Assembly: GCA_044464485.1 (NCBI GenBank)
Contig: JBIQLG010000002.1
Location: 1-64,000 of the forward strand
Length of the DNA: 64,000 nt
Source: Terrimesophilobacter sp044464485
GTDB taxonomy: Bacteria > Actinomycetota > Actinomycetes > Actinomycetales > Microbacteriaceae
Direction: 5' to 3'
Positions within the stretch are counted from its first letter, which is position 1, and every line of letters begins with the position of its first letter. The translations under genes were made by a program, and so were the position numbers. This document shows positions 24,804-33,957 of the stretch, piece after piece. The notes under the pieces are model-generated. The model was not told the DNA's origin, searched no databases, and saw only the letters and a program-made list of their open reading frames with translations.

Positions 24804-25744
24804 AGTTCCGCAGCAATCCGTCCTCGATCCGCGGCTCGATCGCCCCGCTCATGACCCCGTTCACGAGCGACGGTGCAGTCGACCACGAGAGTCTCACCAA
24901 TCTCGTGAACTGGCAGCTCGCCTCCGGCAGCCACGGTATTTCGATCGGCGGATCAACGGGTGAGCCGAGTTCGCAGACCATTGCAGAGCGCGCCGAGGCG
25001 ATCCGCACCGTGGCATCCGCGGTGGGCGATCGGGTGCCCTTCATGCCGGGCACCGGATCGGCGAAACTCGACGAGACGCTCGAGCTCACGGCGGCGGCCC
25101 GCGACGCAGGCATCGACGCCGCCCTCATCATCACGCCGTACTACGCGCGGCCCACCCAGGAGGCGCTCTACCGCTGGTACAAGACCGTCGCGGACGAGTT
25201 TCCTGATCTACCGATCGTCGCGTACAACGTGCCGAGCCGCACCGCCGTCGACATCGCGCCGGAGACGTTGGCCCGGCTCTTCCACGACGTGGAGAATTTC
25301 ATCGGGGTGAAGGAAACCACGAAAGACTTCGAACACTTCTCCCGCGTGCTGCACTTGTGCGGGCCCGAGCTGCTCGTGTGGAGCGGTATCGAACTGCTGT
25401 GCTTACCGCTCATGGCTCTGGGCGGTGCCGGCTTCGTGAGCGCGACAGCCAACATCGCCCCGGCCGCCGTCGCCCAGATGTTCGAGGCCTGGGAGTCCGG
25501 CGACTTCGAGACGGCGCGCGAAATCCATTACGGTCTGCATCCGCTCGTCGATTTGCTCTTCGTCGAGACGAATCCCGCGCCAGGCAAGTGGGTGCTCGAA
25601 CAGCGCGGCCTGATCGCGAGCGGCCACGTGCGGTCACCGCTCATCGAGCCGACGGATGCCGGGCTCGCAAAGATCAAGAAACTCATGGCAGACGGAGAAA
25701 AGTACCTGAGCCCTGCAGAGGGCTTCACAGTAGGGAGCAAGTAA
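24800..25744 (+). CDS. DapA-family class I aldolase (probable HPA-pathway aldolase)
   Basis: 314 aa, dihydrodipicolinate synthase/N-acetylneuraminate lyase superfamily. Pyruvate-carboxylate loop GGSTGEPSS, Tyr in AYNVPSRTAVD and the Schiff-base Lys in FIGVKETTKD. True DapA is about 290 aa and sits with lysine genes. Here it lies between GntR and hpaE, so cleavage of 2,4-dihydroxyhept-2-enedioate to pyruvate and succinate semialdehyde (the HpaI step) is the better guess. It has an ~20-residue C-terminal extension (KYLSPAEGFTVGSK). Overlaps gntR by 4 bp and abuts hpaE with no gap. Confidence 0.82.
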   Translation: MKFRSNPSSIRGSIAPLMTPFTSDGAVDHESLTNLVNWQLASGSHGISIGGSTGEPSSQTIAERAEAIRTVASAVGDRVPFMPGTGSAKLDETLELTAAARDAGIDAALIITPYYARPTQEALYRWYKTVADEFPDLPIVAYNVPSRTAVDIAPETLARLFHDVENFIGVKETTKDFEHFSRVLHLCGPELLVWSGIELLCLPLMALGGAGFVSATANIAPAAVAQMFEAWESGDFETAREIHYGLHPLVDLLFVETNPAPGKWVLEQRGLIASGHVRSPLIEPTDAGLAKIKKLMADGEKYLSPAEGFTVGSK

Positions 25745-27238
25745 ATGTCGCACTTCGTGCCGGAAAACCTTCCCGAAAGCATCCGCCACTTCATCGGCGG
25801 CGAATTCGTCGACAGCGTCGATGGCGCGACCTTCGACGTGCTCGACCCCGTGTCGAACGAGACCTATATTCAGGCCGCCGCGGGCAAGAAAGCCGACATT
25901 GACCTCGCGGTCGCCGCCGCGAAGGAAGCGTTCGACCACGGCCCGTGGCCGAAGAAGCTGCCTCGCGAGCGTTCGCGCGTCCTTCACAAAATCGCGGGCC
26001 TCATCGAAGCGCAGGATGCCCGACTCGCCGAACTCGAAACCTTCGACACCGGCCTCCCCATTTCGCAGGCGCTCGGCCAGGCCGCTCGCGCCGCGGAGAA
26101 CTTCCGCTTCTTCGCCGACCTGATCGTCGCGCAACGCGACGACACCTACAAGGTGCCCGGCCGCCAGGTCAACTACGTCAACCGCAAACCGATCGGCGTC
26201 GCCGGTCTCATCACGCCGTGGAACACGCCGTTCATGCTCGAGTCGTGGAAGCTTGCTCCCGCTCTCGCCACCGGCAACACCGTCGTGCTGAAGCCCGCCG
26301 AATTCACGCCGCTGTCCGCGAGCCTGTGGGCGGAAATCTTTCGCGAAGCCGGTGTGCCCGACGGGGTCTTCAACCTCGTCAACGGGCTGGGGGAAGAAGC
26401 CGGGGACGCGCTCGTCAAACACCCGGATGTGCCGCTCATTTCCTTCACGGGTGAGTCCGCCACGGGGCAGCTCATTTTCGCCAACGCGGCACCGTATCTC
26501 AAGGGGCTCTCCATGGAACTTGGCGGGAAGTCGCCCGCCGTGGTGTTCGCCGACGCCGACCTCGACGATGCACTGGATGCAACAATCTTCGGCGTGTTCT
26601 CGCTCAACGGGGAACGCTGCACCGCGGGCAGCCGCATCCTCGTCGAACGTCCCATCTACGACGAGTTCGTCGAACGGTACGCGGAGCGCGCGAAAAACGT
26701 GGTCGTCGGCGACCCGCATGATCGACGCACGGAAGTGGGCGCCCTCGTGCATCCCGAGCATTACGCCAAGGTCATGAGCTACATCGAGATCGGCAAGACC
26801 GAGGGACGACTGATCGCCGGCGGTGGCCGACCGGTAGGGTTCGACACCGGCAACTATGTTGCGCCGACGGCTTTTGCGGATGTCTCCCCCGACGCCCGCA
26901 TCTTCCAGGAGGAGATCTTCGGCCCCGTCGTGGCCATTACCCCTTTCGATACGGATGAGGAGGCACTCGAACTGGCCAACAACACGAAGTACGGCCTCGC
27001 CGCCTACATCTGGACCAACAACCTGAAGCGCGCGCACAACTTCGCCCACAGCGTCGAAGCGGGGATGGTGTGGCTGAACTCCAACAACGTGCGAGACCTC
27101 CGCACGCCGTTCGGCGGGGTGAAGGCATCCGGTCTCGGCCATGAAGGCGGATACCGTTCGATCGACTTCTACACCGACCAGCAGGCCGTGCACATCACCC
27201 TCAATCAGGCTCACTCCCCGCGCTTCGGCAAAGGGTGA
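25745..27238 (+). CDS. hpaE: 5-carboxymethyl-2-hydroxymuconate semialdehyde dehydrogenase
   Basis: 497 aa NAD-dependent aldehyde dehydrogenase. GLITPWNTPFMLESWKLAPALATG, general base in MELGGKSPAVVFADADLD, catalytic Cys in NGERCTAGSRILVER, and C-terminal NSNNVRDLRTPFGGVKASG, which is typical of the HpaE/XylG side of the family. It oxidises the semialdehyde from HpaD ring cleavage to the dicarboxylate. Starts directly after the aldolase stop (GGGAGCAAGTAA upstream) and precedes hpaD by 28 bp. Confidence 0.9.
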   Translation: MSHFVPENLPESIRHFIGGEFVDSVDGATFDVLDPVSNETYIQAAAGKKADIDLAVAAAKEAFDHGPWPKKLPRERSRVLHKIAGLIEAQDARLAELETFDTGLPISQALGQAARAAENFRFFADLIVAQRDDTYKVPGRQVNYVNRKPIGVAGLITPWNTPFMLESWKLAPALATGNTVVLKPAEFTPLSASLWAEIFREAGVPDGVFNLVNGLGEEAGDALVKHPDVPLISFTGESATGQLIFANAAPYLKGLSMELGGKSPAVVFADADLDDALDATIFGVFSLNGERCTAGSRILVERPIYDEFVERYAERAKNVVVGDPHDRRTEVGALVHPEHYAKVMSYIEIGKTEGRLIAGGGRPVGFDTGNYVAPTAFADVSPDARIFQEEIFGPVVAITPFDTDEEALELANNTKYGLAAYIWTNNLKRAHNFAHSVEAGMVWLNSNNVRDLRTPFGGVKASGLGHEGGYRSIDFYTDQQAVHITLNQAHSPRFGKG

Positions 27239-27266
27239 TCCGGCACAACTTGGAAGGACATTGATC

Positions 27267-28331
27267 ATGACATCTCACCCAAGCTCCAGCGCGCCGGATA
27301 TCCTGCGCTGCGCATCCATGGAACTCGTCGTCACCGACCTCGCCGCGAGCAGACGATTCTACGTTGATGTTCTCGGCCTCGTCGTCACCGAGGAGGACGA
27401 GAACGCCGTGTATCTGCGTTCACTCGAAGAGTTCATCCACCACAACCTCGTGTTGCGAAAAGGTGATTTCGCCGCCGTCGCCGCATTCAGCTATCGCGTG
27501 CGCAGCCCCGAGGATCTGGACAAGGCGGTCGCGTTCTACACCGAACGCGGTTGCCGCGTGGAGCGCCGCACGGAAGGGTTCGCGAAAGGGTTCGGCGACT
27601 CGGTGCGTGTGGAGGATCCGCTCGGCTTCCCCTACGAGTTCTTCTACGACGTTGAGCACGTGGAGCGCCTAGCCTGGCGCTACGACCTGCACACCCCGGG
27701 GGCGCTGGTTCGGCTCGACCACTTCAACCAGGTCACCCCCGACATCCCGCGTGCGGTGAAGTACATGGAAGAGCTCGGCTTTCGCGTGACGGAAGACATT
27801 CGGGACGAAGAGGGGACCACCTACGCCGCGTGGCTACGTCGCAAGCCGACCGTGCACGACACGGCAATGACGGGCGGCGACGGGCCGCGCATGCACCACG
27901 TTGCCTTCGCCACCCACGAGAAGCACAACATCATCTCGGTGTGCGACAAGCTCGGTGCCCTGAGGATGTCGGATTGCATCGAGCGTGGTCCCGGCCGCCA
28001 CGGTGTGTCCAACGCGTTTTACCTGTACTTGCGCGACCCGGATGGCCACCGAGTCGAGATCTACACGCAGGACTACTACACCGGGGATCCGGATAACCCG
28101 GTCGTCACGTGGGATGTGCACGACAATCAGCGCCGCGACTGGTGGGGCAACCCCGTCGTGCCGAGCTGGTACACGGAGGCCTCAACGGTTCTCGATCTCG
28201 ACGGGAATCCGCAGCCGCTCGTCAGCAGAACGGACGAGAGCGAGATGGCCGTCACGATCGGCGCGGATGGATTCTCCTACACGCGCGAAGGCGAGTCGCT
28301 GCCCGAGTACAAGCTCGGCAACCAGCTCTAG
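27267..28331 (+). CDS. hpaD: 3,4-dihydroxyphenylacetate 2,3-dioxygenase (type I extradiol)
   Basis: 354 aa, the two-domain vicinal-oxygen-chelate fold. Metal ligands are the 2-His-1-Glu set of the C-terminal domain: His in VRLDHFNQVTPD, His in RMHHVAFATH and Glu in GHRVEIYTQDYY. The length matches Arthrobacter MndD and Brevibacterium HPCD, which use Mn or Fe; the metal cannot be told from sequence. It opens homoprotocatechuate next to the diol. ATG at 27267 chosen for AAGGAC upstream; the open frame 5' of it is only the hpaE shadow. Last gene of the operon. Confidence 0.93.
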   Translation: MTSHPSSSAPDILRCASMELVVTDLAASRRFYVDVLGLVVTEEDENAVYLRSLEEFIHHNLVLRKGDFAAVAAFSYRVRSPEDLDKAVAFYTERGCRVERRTEGFAKGFGDSVRVEDPLGFPYEFFYDVEHVERLAWRYDLHTPGALVRLDHFNQVTPDIPRAVKYMEELGFRVTEDIRDEEGTTYAAWLRRKPTVHDTAMTGGDGPRMHHVAFATHEKHNIISVCDKLGALRMSDCIERGPGRHGVSNAFYLYLRDPDGHRVEIYTQDYYTGDPDNPVVTWDVHDNQRRDWWGNPVVPSWYTEASTVLDLDGNPQPLVSRTDESEMAVTIGADGFSYTREGESLPEYKLGNQL

Positions 28332-28338
28332 ATCTGAC

Positions 28339-28370
28339 GCGCTGGCTGTTCGGGTTCAGGCAGCTAGCGC
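28339..28370. terminator. Hairpin between convergent hpaD and LRR-protein genes
   Basis: GCGCTGGCTG (28339-28348) pairs with CAGCTAGCGC (28361-28370), ten pairs counting one G-U, with a 12-nt loop. It lies in the 46 bp between the two stops, which fits a shared transcription end. There is no T-run on either side, so termination efficiency is uncertain. Confidence 0.55.
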
Positions 28371-28377
28371 GCCAGTG

Positions 28378-29748
28378 TCATCGGGTCGCGTGCCGTCCCC
28401 TCGTGCGCAGGAAGATTCCGGCAAGAAGCAAAATAGCGGCGAAGAGAACCACGGGTTGCACCGGCACTGTTCCCCCGGTGGCCGCCAATTGCGGATCCGC
28501 TTTCCACCCCGCATAGAGGGTGGTGTCTTTCGAGACAGGGTTGCTGAACTTCGCCGAACTCGTATGTGCGGCATCCGTGAACCAGCCGGTGAACGTCCAC
28601 CCTGACGCGGTCGGCGCGGGCGGTGCGGCCACCGTTGAACCGAAAACGACCTCCTCGGGCGAAATGCTTGCACCATGACCGCCGAGGTCGAAACTCACAA
28701 CCGGATCACGTTGTGCGCTGTATCCCTGCCATGTCGGCGATGTGAAGCCTCCCGCAATCGGCGGTGAGGCAAAACTGCTGGAGAAGTGCACCGTGGTCCC
28801 GGGTCCAGGGCCAAACGAGCCGTACGGTACTCCCGCGGCCGTAAACGTCGCCGGTGCCGCACCGAGAAAAACCGCATCGGTAAGGCCGGCGTTGTCGTAA
28901 AACGCCGCAAAGCCAATAGCGGCAATGGAAGCCGGAAAGGTGACGGACGTCAGCTGATTTTGAAGAAAGGCATCGTTGCCGATACTCGCCAGTGAGTTTC
29001 CGAGCGTGAGCGAGGAGAGCTGGTTGAATTCGAATGCGGATTCATCAATCGTGGTCACGGAGTCAGGTATGACCAGAGAAGTCAAATGGTTGGCGTAAAA
29101 CGCTTCCTTCTTGATGACCGTGACCGAATTTCCGATCGTGACCGAACTCAGGTTGTTGTAGGCGAAAGCGTCCTGACCGATGGATGTTACGGAATTCGGG
29201 ATCACGACGCTTCCCAACAGGTTGTGTTCGAATGCCCAGTTCTTAATATCGACCACCGTGTTCGGAATCGACACTGATGTCAAAGAGTTGTAGGCGAACG
29301 CGCTGGAGCTGATCGTGCTCACACCGGCCGGGATGTCGACCGACGTCAGGCTGTTGGCGTAAAACGCCGAGGACCCGATGTTTGTGATCGTGGCCGGGAT
29401 GATGACGGCGGTGAGCCCCTTTGCCTGGAACGCGGAGTCGTCGATCCCGGTCACGGTGTACGAGTGTGCGCCGATCGTCACTGTTGAAGGAATGCTGGGC
29501 GAGTATCCGAGCGAACTTGTTGTGGGATCGTAGTCCGTGATCGTGGCCGTCGAAGGCGTGCCGCTGTCATCGTACGCGTAGGTGATTCCGTCCAGGACAC
29601 TGGAGGCGGGTGCCGCGTGGGCCGGGGACGCCGTGAGCAGGGCGCTGCCCAGCACGAGAGCAAGAGCCGCGAACACGGCTCCCCCGAGTGTCGCGCCCCG
29701 CATCGCGCTTAAAGGTCGCACCGATCGCACCGATCTGGCTTCAGCCAC
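28378..29748 (-). CDS. Cell-wall-anchored BspA-like leucine-rich repeat protein
   Basis: 456 aa from the GTG at 29748 (GAGGAG 7 nt upstream). Signal peptide up to SPAHA-AP (~residue 46). Then about ten LRR_5/BspA repeats of ~23 residues with the pattern I..SAF..N.LTSV.IP.SVT.IG (~70-340), and an InlB B-repeat-like domain (~350-415, FDLGGHG...GWFTDAAHTSSAKFSNPV...LYAGW). The sorting signal is LAATG, a hydrophobic stretch and RTRGRH. LAxTG is the class E sortase motif of high-GC Gram-positives. Likely a surface adhesin; ligand unknown. A related gene starts at 63213. Confidence 0.88.
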   Translation of the reverse strand: MAEARSVRSVRPLSAMRGATLGGAVFAALALVLGSALLTASPAHAAPASSVLDGITYAYDDSGTPSTATITDYDPTTSSLGYSPSIPSTVTIGAHSYTVTGIDDSAFQAKGLTAVIIPATITNIGSSAFYANSLTSVDIPAGVSTISSSAFAYNSLTSVSIPNTVVDIKNWAFEHNLLGSVVIPNSVTSIGQDAFAYNNLSSVTIGNSVTVIKKEAFYANHLTSLVIPDSVTTIDESAFEFNQLSSLTLGNSLASIGNDAFLQNQLTSVTFPASIAAIGFAAFYDNAGLTDAVFLGAAPATFTAAGVPYGSFGPGPGTTVHFSSSFASPPIAGGFTSPTWQGYSAQRDPVVSFDLGGHGASISPEEVVFGSTVAAPPAPTASGWTFTGWFTDAAHTSSAKFSNPVSKDTTLYAGWKADPQLAATGGTVPVQPVVLFAAILLLAGIFLRTRGRHATR

Positions 29749-29835
29749 CGCAAACTCCTCGTTCGTGTCGTATCGCCCAGGGCCGTGGCGGCCCAGAAAA
29801 TCAAAACATGCCTCAGGTTTGGGTGACAAGCCGAA

Positions 29836-29882
29836 ATTTGCAGTTTGCGCAAATAGCATCAAAATTTCTGCAAATACCCCCC
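29836..29882. promoter_or_regulatory. Candidate regulatory sites upstream of the LRR protein
   Basis: ATTTGC-N7-GCAAAT at 29836-29854, a further GCAAAT at 29870-29875 and a C6 run flanked A...T at 29877-29882, about 90-135 bp upstream of the GTG. C-runs of this form resemble the A/G-C4-6-T/G sites known for the actinobacterial LuxR regulator RamA, and the TTTGC/GCAAA words resemble RamB sites. By analogy only. Confidence 0.35.
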
Positions 29883-29969
29883 TGTTCGGGCAATATCTGC
29901 CTTGCGGCGCGGATCAGACCGAAATGTACGGTGGTCCCACCATGCACGCGCCGCACTGCGCGAAAGCGA

Positions 29970-31148
29970 TCAGAGCGCACCTTCGTCAGCAGCTTCGGCC
30001 GTGGTGTCCCCGAGTGGACGCGGATGGCGCGGGCCGGCGGCAGGTTCCCGCAAGAGGAATGCCAACCCGAGGCAGACGACGCAGAGACCCACCAGGATCA
30101 CGAACGCGCTTTGCAGATTCGTTTGATCGGCTACCCATCCGAGCAGAGGGCTGAACAATCCCCCCACCGTCACGGCGAGCCCGACGGTGACACCGCTGGC
30201 GATACCAATCCGATTCGGCAAATAGTCCTGACCGAGGATCACAAACACCGCGAACGGAACAAAAATGGCGATACCGAACAGCGCCACAAAGAACATGGCC
30301 ACCGGCCAGCTGGTGGAGAGCACGAGCCCGAGCAGCGACGGTATCGCCACCGCGAACCCGATCCGAATACTCTTGAGCCGTCCCACCCGGTCGGCGAGCC
30401 AACCGCCGATCAAGGTTCCCGCAGCTCCCGCGGTGAGAAACACCGTGAGCGCCGCCCCTCCGAGTGCCTGAGACGTACCGAAGTCGTGGATGAAATACAG
30501 GGCGATAAAGGAAACCGCGCCAAAGAAAACTATCGAACGCACGACGACGACGAGCGTCAGCCTGAGGAAGCCCGGCCAGTTATCCGGACCGGGAATACGG
30601 GGCGTCGGCCGAGGCGCACCCACGGGCCCGTCGAGCACACGCTGGAGCCGCCAGAGGATCACGACCGCCATCACGACCGCAGGGATGAGAAGGAACGGCG
30701 TTCCGCCCAGACCCGTCGCCAGGAGCAGCGGTGTGGCCACAAGCGAACCAACCGCGAACCCCATGTTTCCGCCGACCGCGAACACGCTCATCGCCCGGTT
30801 GCTGTCGCCCGCGGCCGCCCGAGCTGCGCGAGCCGCTTCCGGATGGAAAGCGGAAATGCCGATGCCGGACACAGCGATGACCAGCCAGGTCATCCAGTAT
30901 TCGGGAGTGAACGCGACCAGGCTCACGCCGACCGCCGCCGTCACCATTCCGGCGGGAATGAGCCAGCTACGCGGTTTGCGGTCACCCCACCAGCCGAAAG
31001 CGGGCTGAGCCACCGAGGAAAGCAGATTCGCTGCGAGGGTGAGGCCCGCGACCGCGGCATAACTGTATTGCCGCTCGATCACGAGAAAAGGAAGCAGCGC
31101 GGGAACGACACCCTGATAAAAGTCATCGATGAGGTGGGCACTCGCCAT
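29970..31148 (-). CDS. MFS transporter, fosmidomycin-resistance (Fsr)-like
   Basis: 392 aa, twelve membrane helices. Starts MASAHLIDDFYQGVVPALLPF, close to the conserved N-terminus of Fsr-type efflux proteins. Loop motif GWWGDRKPR between helices 2 and 3 and GGWLADRVGRLKS between helices 8 and 9. The exported compound is not known; the family includes fosmidomycin and other drug exporters. AAGGGG 9 nt before the ATG supports this start. The C-terminal ~25 residues are a polar cytoplasmic tail. Single gene, 51 bp downstream of dacB. Confidence 0.87.
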   Translation of the reverse strand: MASAHLIDDFYQGVVPALLPFLVIERQYSYAAVAGLTLAANLLSSVAQPAFGWWGDRKPRSWLIPAGMVTAAVGVSLVAFTPEYWMTWLVIAVSGIGISAFHPEAARAARAAAGDSNRAMSVFAVGGNMGFAVGSLVATPLLLATGLGGTPFLLIPAVVMAVVILWRLQRVLDGPVGAPRPTPRIPGPDNWPGFLRLTLVVVVRSIVFFGAVSFIALYFIHDFGTSQALGGAALTVFLTAGAAGTLIGGWLADRVGRLKSIRIGFAVAIPSLLGLVLSTSWPVAMFFVALFGIAIFVPFAVFVILGQDYLPNRIGIASGVTVGLAVTVGGLFSPLLGWVADQTNLQSAFVILVGLCVVCLGLAFLLREPAAGPRHPRPLGDTTAEAADEGAL

Positions 31149-31199
31149 GAAGGCGATCCCCTTGCGATTTACGCGTGTGATGAGAGCTCCATCGGGTCG

Positions 31200-32942
31200 T
31201 TAGTTATTTGACAGATTGTTGCCGCAGTGAAAAATGCCGGTCGTCACGGTGTCCAGGGCTATGGTCGCATCCTCCTGCACGGGACCCAGCGCGTAAAACG
31301 CGAAGGAGAGAACGGAACCGTCGCTCGCATCGACCCACCCGGAAAGCGTTCGCGAAGAGTCGATCCAGCCCGTCTTTCCCGCGACATGGCCTCGCGCCAC
31401 CGCGTTGTCGCCAGAAAATCGGCTCGCCAGGCTTCCGGTCTGGCCCGCAATCGGCATCCCCGATTTGACGGGTCCCAGCTCATTCGCGCTCGTCTGGACT
31501 TTCGCCATCAGGTGAGCCATGAACGCGGGCGGGACGAGATTGTTTGCACTCAGCCCGGAACCGTCGCGAATGGTGATTGCATTGGGGTCAAGCCCTAGGT
31601 TGGCCATGATGCCCGGAATGATGTACGCCAGCGACGCGGCAGAACCATCCCCGCCACTTTCCTTCGACACAATGCGCGCGATGTTCTCGCCGAGCGTGTT
31701 GTCCGACCACTGCAGCATCTGAGCGATGAGCGTTGCGATGGGTTGAGACTTGACTTCCGCCAGCTGAGGCATTCCGGGCGTCGCGTTGCCGACGACAACA
31801 TCCACGGAATTGCCAAGATTCAATGCCGACACGAAGGCATCTCCCGCACGCGCAATGGGATCGGTTCCGCGGGGACTCGTCTGCCGCTGAGGGTTGGCTC
31901 TGTCACCATCGACCATGAGCGCGGTGACTTCGGACTGGTAACCGTTTCGCTGCTCGACACGGTCCCAGGTGGGATCCCACTTGTCTGCGGGACTCCAGTA
32001 GCTGGCGTCGAGAATCACCTTCGTGATGTCCTCGCCCGGGTGATTCTTTTCCCACGCCGCTTTCGCTTGCGCGGCGAGATCCGACATTTTCGGCGCGCCC
32101 TTGTAGACGCTCTCCGTGCCGGGCGGCAGTGCGCTCAACGTGGGATCCCCGCCCCCGACGAGCACGATAGTCCCGGGATCCTTGCCCTCGAACACGCGCG
32201 TGGGGATCTGGAAATTCGGACCAATGGTGTTCAGTGCCGCCGCAGCGGTGAGCACCTTGAGGCCACTTGCCGGAGGCGCACCCACGCTCGCGTTGTGATC
32301 GTAAAGCACCTCGCCCGTCGTGATGTTGATCACGGATCCTTCAAACGTGAGCAAGCGCGGATCGGAAACGAGGCTCGCGATGGAACAGGTGCGAAGAGCG
32401 GTAGCCGGGATCGGCGTCGCCGGAGCGTCGCGGGTGGGATCGGGAGTGGGATCGGGAGTGGGCGTAGACGTTACGGGCACGGGTGCCGATGCTGCAGACC
32501 CCACGGCGACACCGGCAAAGACAGAACCGGTTCCCAGCAGGAGAAAAATCACGCCGAGGGCCGAATACATCCAGGCGTTGGGATGGCGCGCTACGGCATC
32601 CGCGAAGCCGCCAAAAACAGACTTGCGCTTGGCGGCAATGCTCACCGCGCTATCGCCGCCCACAGCTGCGCCACCGGCCATCCCCGGCAACGCGGCAGAT
32701 GCGAGCACCTCGGTTTCTGCCTCGTTAGCCGGCATTGCACGCGGCGTTTCTGGGCTCGCTGCCGGGCCTGCCTGGGTGTTCGCCTGGTTCGCGGGCATCG
32801 CAGGCGTCGTTTCGGGGGTCGCTACCGGACCTGCTGCCGCATCCGCGGCCTCCGAAGGCGTGCCGGCGCGTTTTCCGGCGGCACGCCTGGCCGCCTCCGC
32901 TTCACGCGCAGCCCGTCTGGTCAGCGGAACCTCGTCACTCAC
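31200..32942 (-). CDS. dacB: D-alanyl-D-alanine carboxypeptidase/endopeptidase (PBP4, S13)
   Basis: 580 aa. A cytoplasmic, low-complexity N-terminus (~1-120) contains two ~20-residue repeats (GPVATPETTPAMPANQ / GPAASPETPRAMPANE) and is followed by one membrane helix (~124-148). A Pro/Thr/Asp spacer leads to the S13 peptidase domain: SGLK (SxxK) in PPASGLKVLTAAAAL, SDN (SxN) in QWSDNTLGENIA and KTG in VAGKTGWIDSS. It trims peptidoglycan stem peptides outside the membrane. Signal-anchor topology rather than a cleaved leader. Confidence 0.92.
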   Translation of the reverse strand: MSDEVPLTRRAAREAEAARRAAGKRAGTPSEAADAAAGPVATPETTPAMPANQANTQAGPAASPETPRAMPANEAETEVLASAALPGMAGGAAVGGDSAVSIAAKRKSVFGGFADAVARHPNAWMYSALGVIFLLLGTGSVFAGVAVGSAASAPVPVTSTPTPDPTPDPTRDAPATPIPATALRTCSIASLVSDPRLLTFEGSVINITTGEVLYDHNASVGAPPASGLKVLTAAAALNTIGPNFQIPTRVFEGKDPGTIVLVGGGDPTLSALPPGTESVYKGAPKMSDLAAQAKAAWEKNHPGEDITKVILDASYWSPADKWDPTWDRVEQRNGYQSEVTALMVDGDRANPQRQTSPRGTDPIARAGDAFVSALNLGNSVDVVVGNATPGMPQLAEVKSQPIATLIAQMLQWSDNTLGENIARIVSKESGGDGSAASLAYIIPGIMANLGLDPNAITIRDGSGLSANNLVPPAFMAHLMAKVQTSANELGPVKSGMPIAGQTGSLASRFSGDNAVARGHVAGKTGWIDSSRTLSGWVDASDGSVLSFAFYALGPVQEDATIALDTVTTGIFHCGNNLSNN

Positions 32943-32972
32943 TCGCCTATGGTATCGGCTGAACGAGGGAAA

Positions 32973-33833
32973 CTAGCAGCCACCCCATCTCGCGGCCGCT
33001 CTCGTGAACGAGTACGGCTCGTTCGGAATTCCCCCGTGAGTCATAGCGAAGTAAATGCAGACGCCGGAAACACTGCCCGAGTATGTCGGTCGATAGAGGG
33101 ATGCTCGGTGAGCCGAAGAGTTCCACCACTTCGTCGCGACAGTCGCTCCCGTGTTTCCGGAACCGCCGGCGAGGTTGCCGTCGCAGCCGACGCTCGGAAC
33201 GCCGTCGCTTCGCACTGAGCCCATGTGACCCCATGCGCTCGCCGGGTCTTCACTGGGGTCTTCCGCCATCCAGAACAACCGGGTCTCCATGCAACTGTCG
33301 TAGCGGATGTGGCTGAACGGAATGGGGTCGAGGCAATTAGCCACCCGAATCGCGTTATAGGTCGCCGCAAAGGAGGCGAGGTCGCCGCTCGTGGTACCTG
33401 CGACACCTCCCGCAGAGGTCACGCCGGGTGCACCCGGCGTGCCGCCGCCGATCGCCGAGGGGCATGATCCACCCGAAGCTTCGATCGCCGCACGGCGGGC
33501 GGCACCGACACTGCTGCCGCTGGATCCCTGTGGAATGACAACGGGCTTGGGGACGGGTTTTTGCGCCAGGTGTTCGTAGTCTTTGGTGAGCTGCGCCGCG
33601 CGCGCGGCCTGCCGCACCGCAAGCGTCGCTTCGCTCGGGGTCGCCGCGTCGATCGCAGCGTTCGGCGTGCTGTGCGACTGGGGCGCGGTGGCGAAGATCG
33701 GGAGGCCCGATTGCGGGTTCGCGTTTGCCGGCGTCACCGACCCGAGCAGGGAAGGACCGCTTCCCCCAACGAATGGCAATCCCAGAGTCAGCACCGCGGT
33801 GAACGCCGTGATGAGAAAAATGAGACGCTTCAC
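32973..33833 (-). CDS. Secreted CAP (SCP/PR1)-like protein
   Basis: 286 aa from the GTG at 33833 (GAGGGG 8 nt upstream). Signal peptide KRLIFLITAFTAVLTLGLPF, then an Ala/Pro/Gly-rich linker (~60-165). The C-terminal domain (~170-286) contains SFAATYNAIRVANCLDPIPF, GHMGSV and KWWNSSAHRASLYRPTYSGSVSGVCIYF, the WW.SS.HR....Y arrangement of CAP-superfamily proteins. Six cysteines in the domain could pair. The usual CAP His/Glu metal site is only partly visible, so enzymatic activity is uncertain. Monocistronic. Confidence 0.7.
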   Translation of the reverse strand: MKRLIFLITAFTAVLTLGLPFVGGSGPSLLGSVTPANANPQSGLPIFATAPQSHSTPNAAIDAATPSEATLAVRQAARAAQLTKDYEHLAQKPVPKPVVIPQGSSGSSVGAARRAAIEASGGSCPSAIGGGTPGAPGVTSAGGVAGTTSGDLASFAATYNAIRVANCLDPIPFSHIRYDSCMETRLFWMAEDPSEDPASAWGHMGSVRSDGVPSVGCDGNLAGGSGNTGATVATKWWNSSAHRASLYRPTYSGSVSGVCIYFAMTHGGIPNEPYSFTRAAARWGGC

Positions 33834-33957
33834 TTCAGTTTCCCCCTCAGTCACTGATGTCGCAGCCGTTCCCCAACGAACTGCGTATTTCACGCTAGGG
33901 CGGCGGAGCGCATCGCGCAATGCGCTCAGGCCGCAAAACGAAATTGACACCTGTTTT

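Noticed and set aside
29688..31211. 507-codon plus-strand open frame
   Set aside because: Antisense shadow of the MFS transporter; no recognisable motif, while the minus strand gives a full 12-helix protein.
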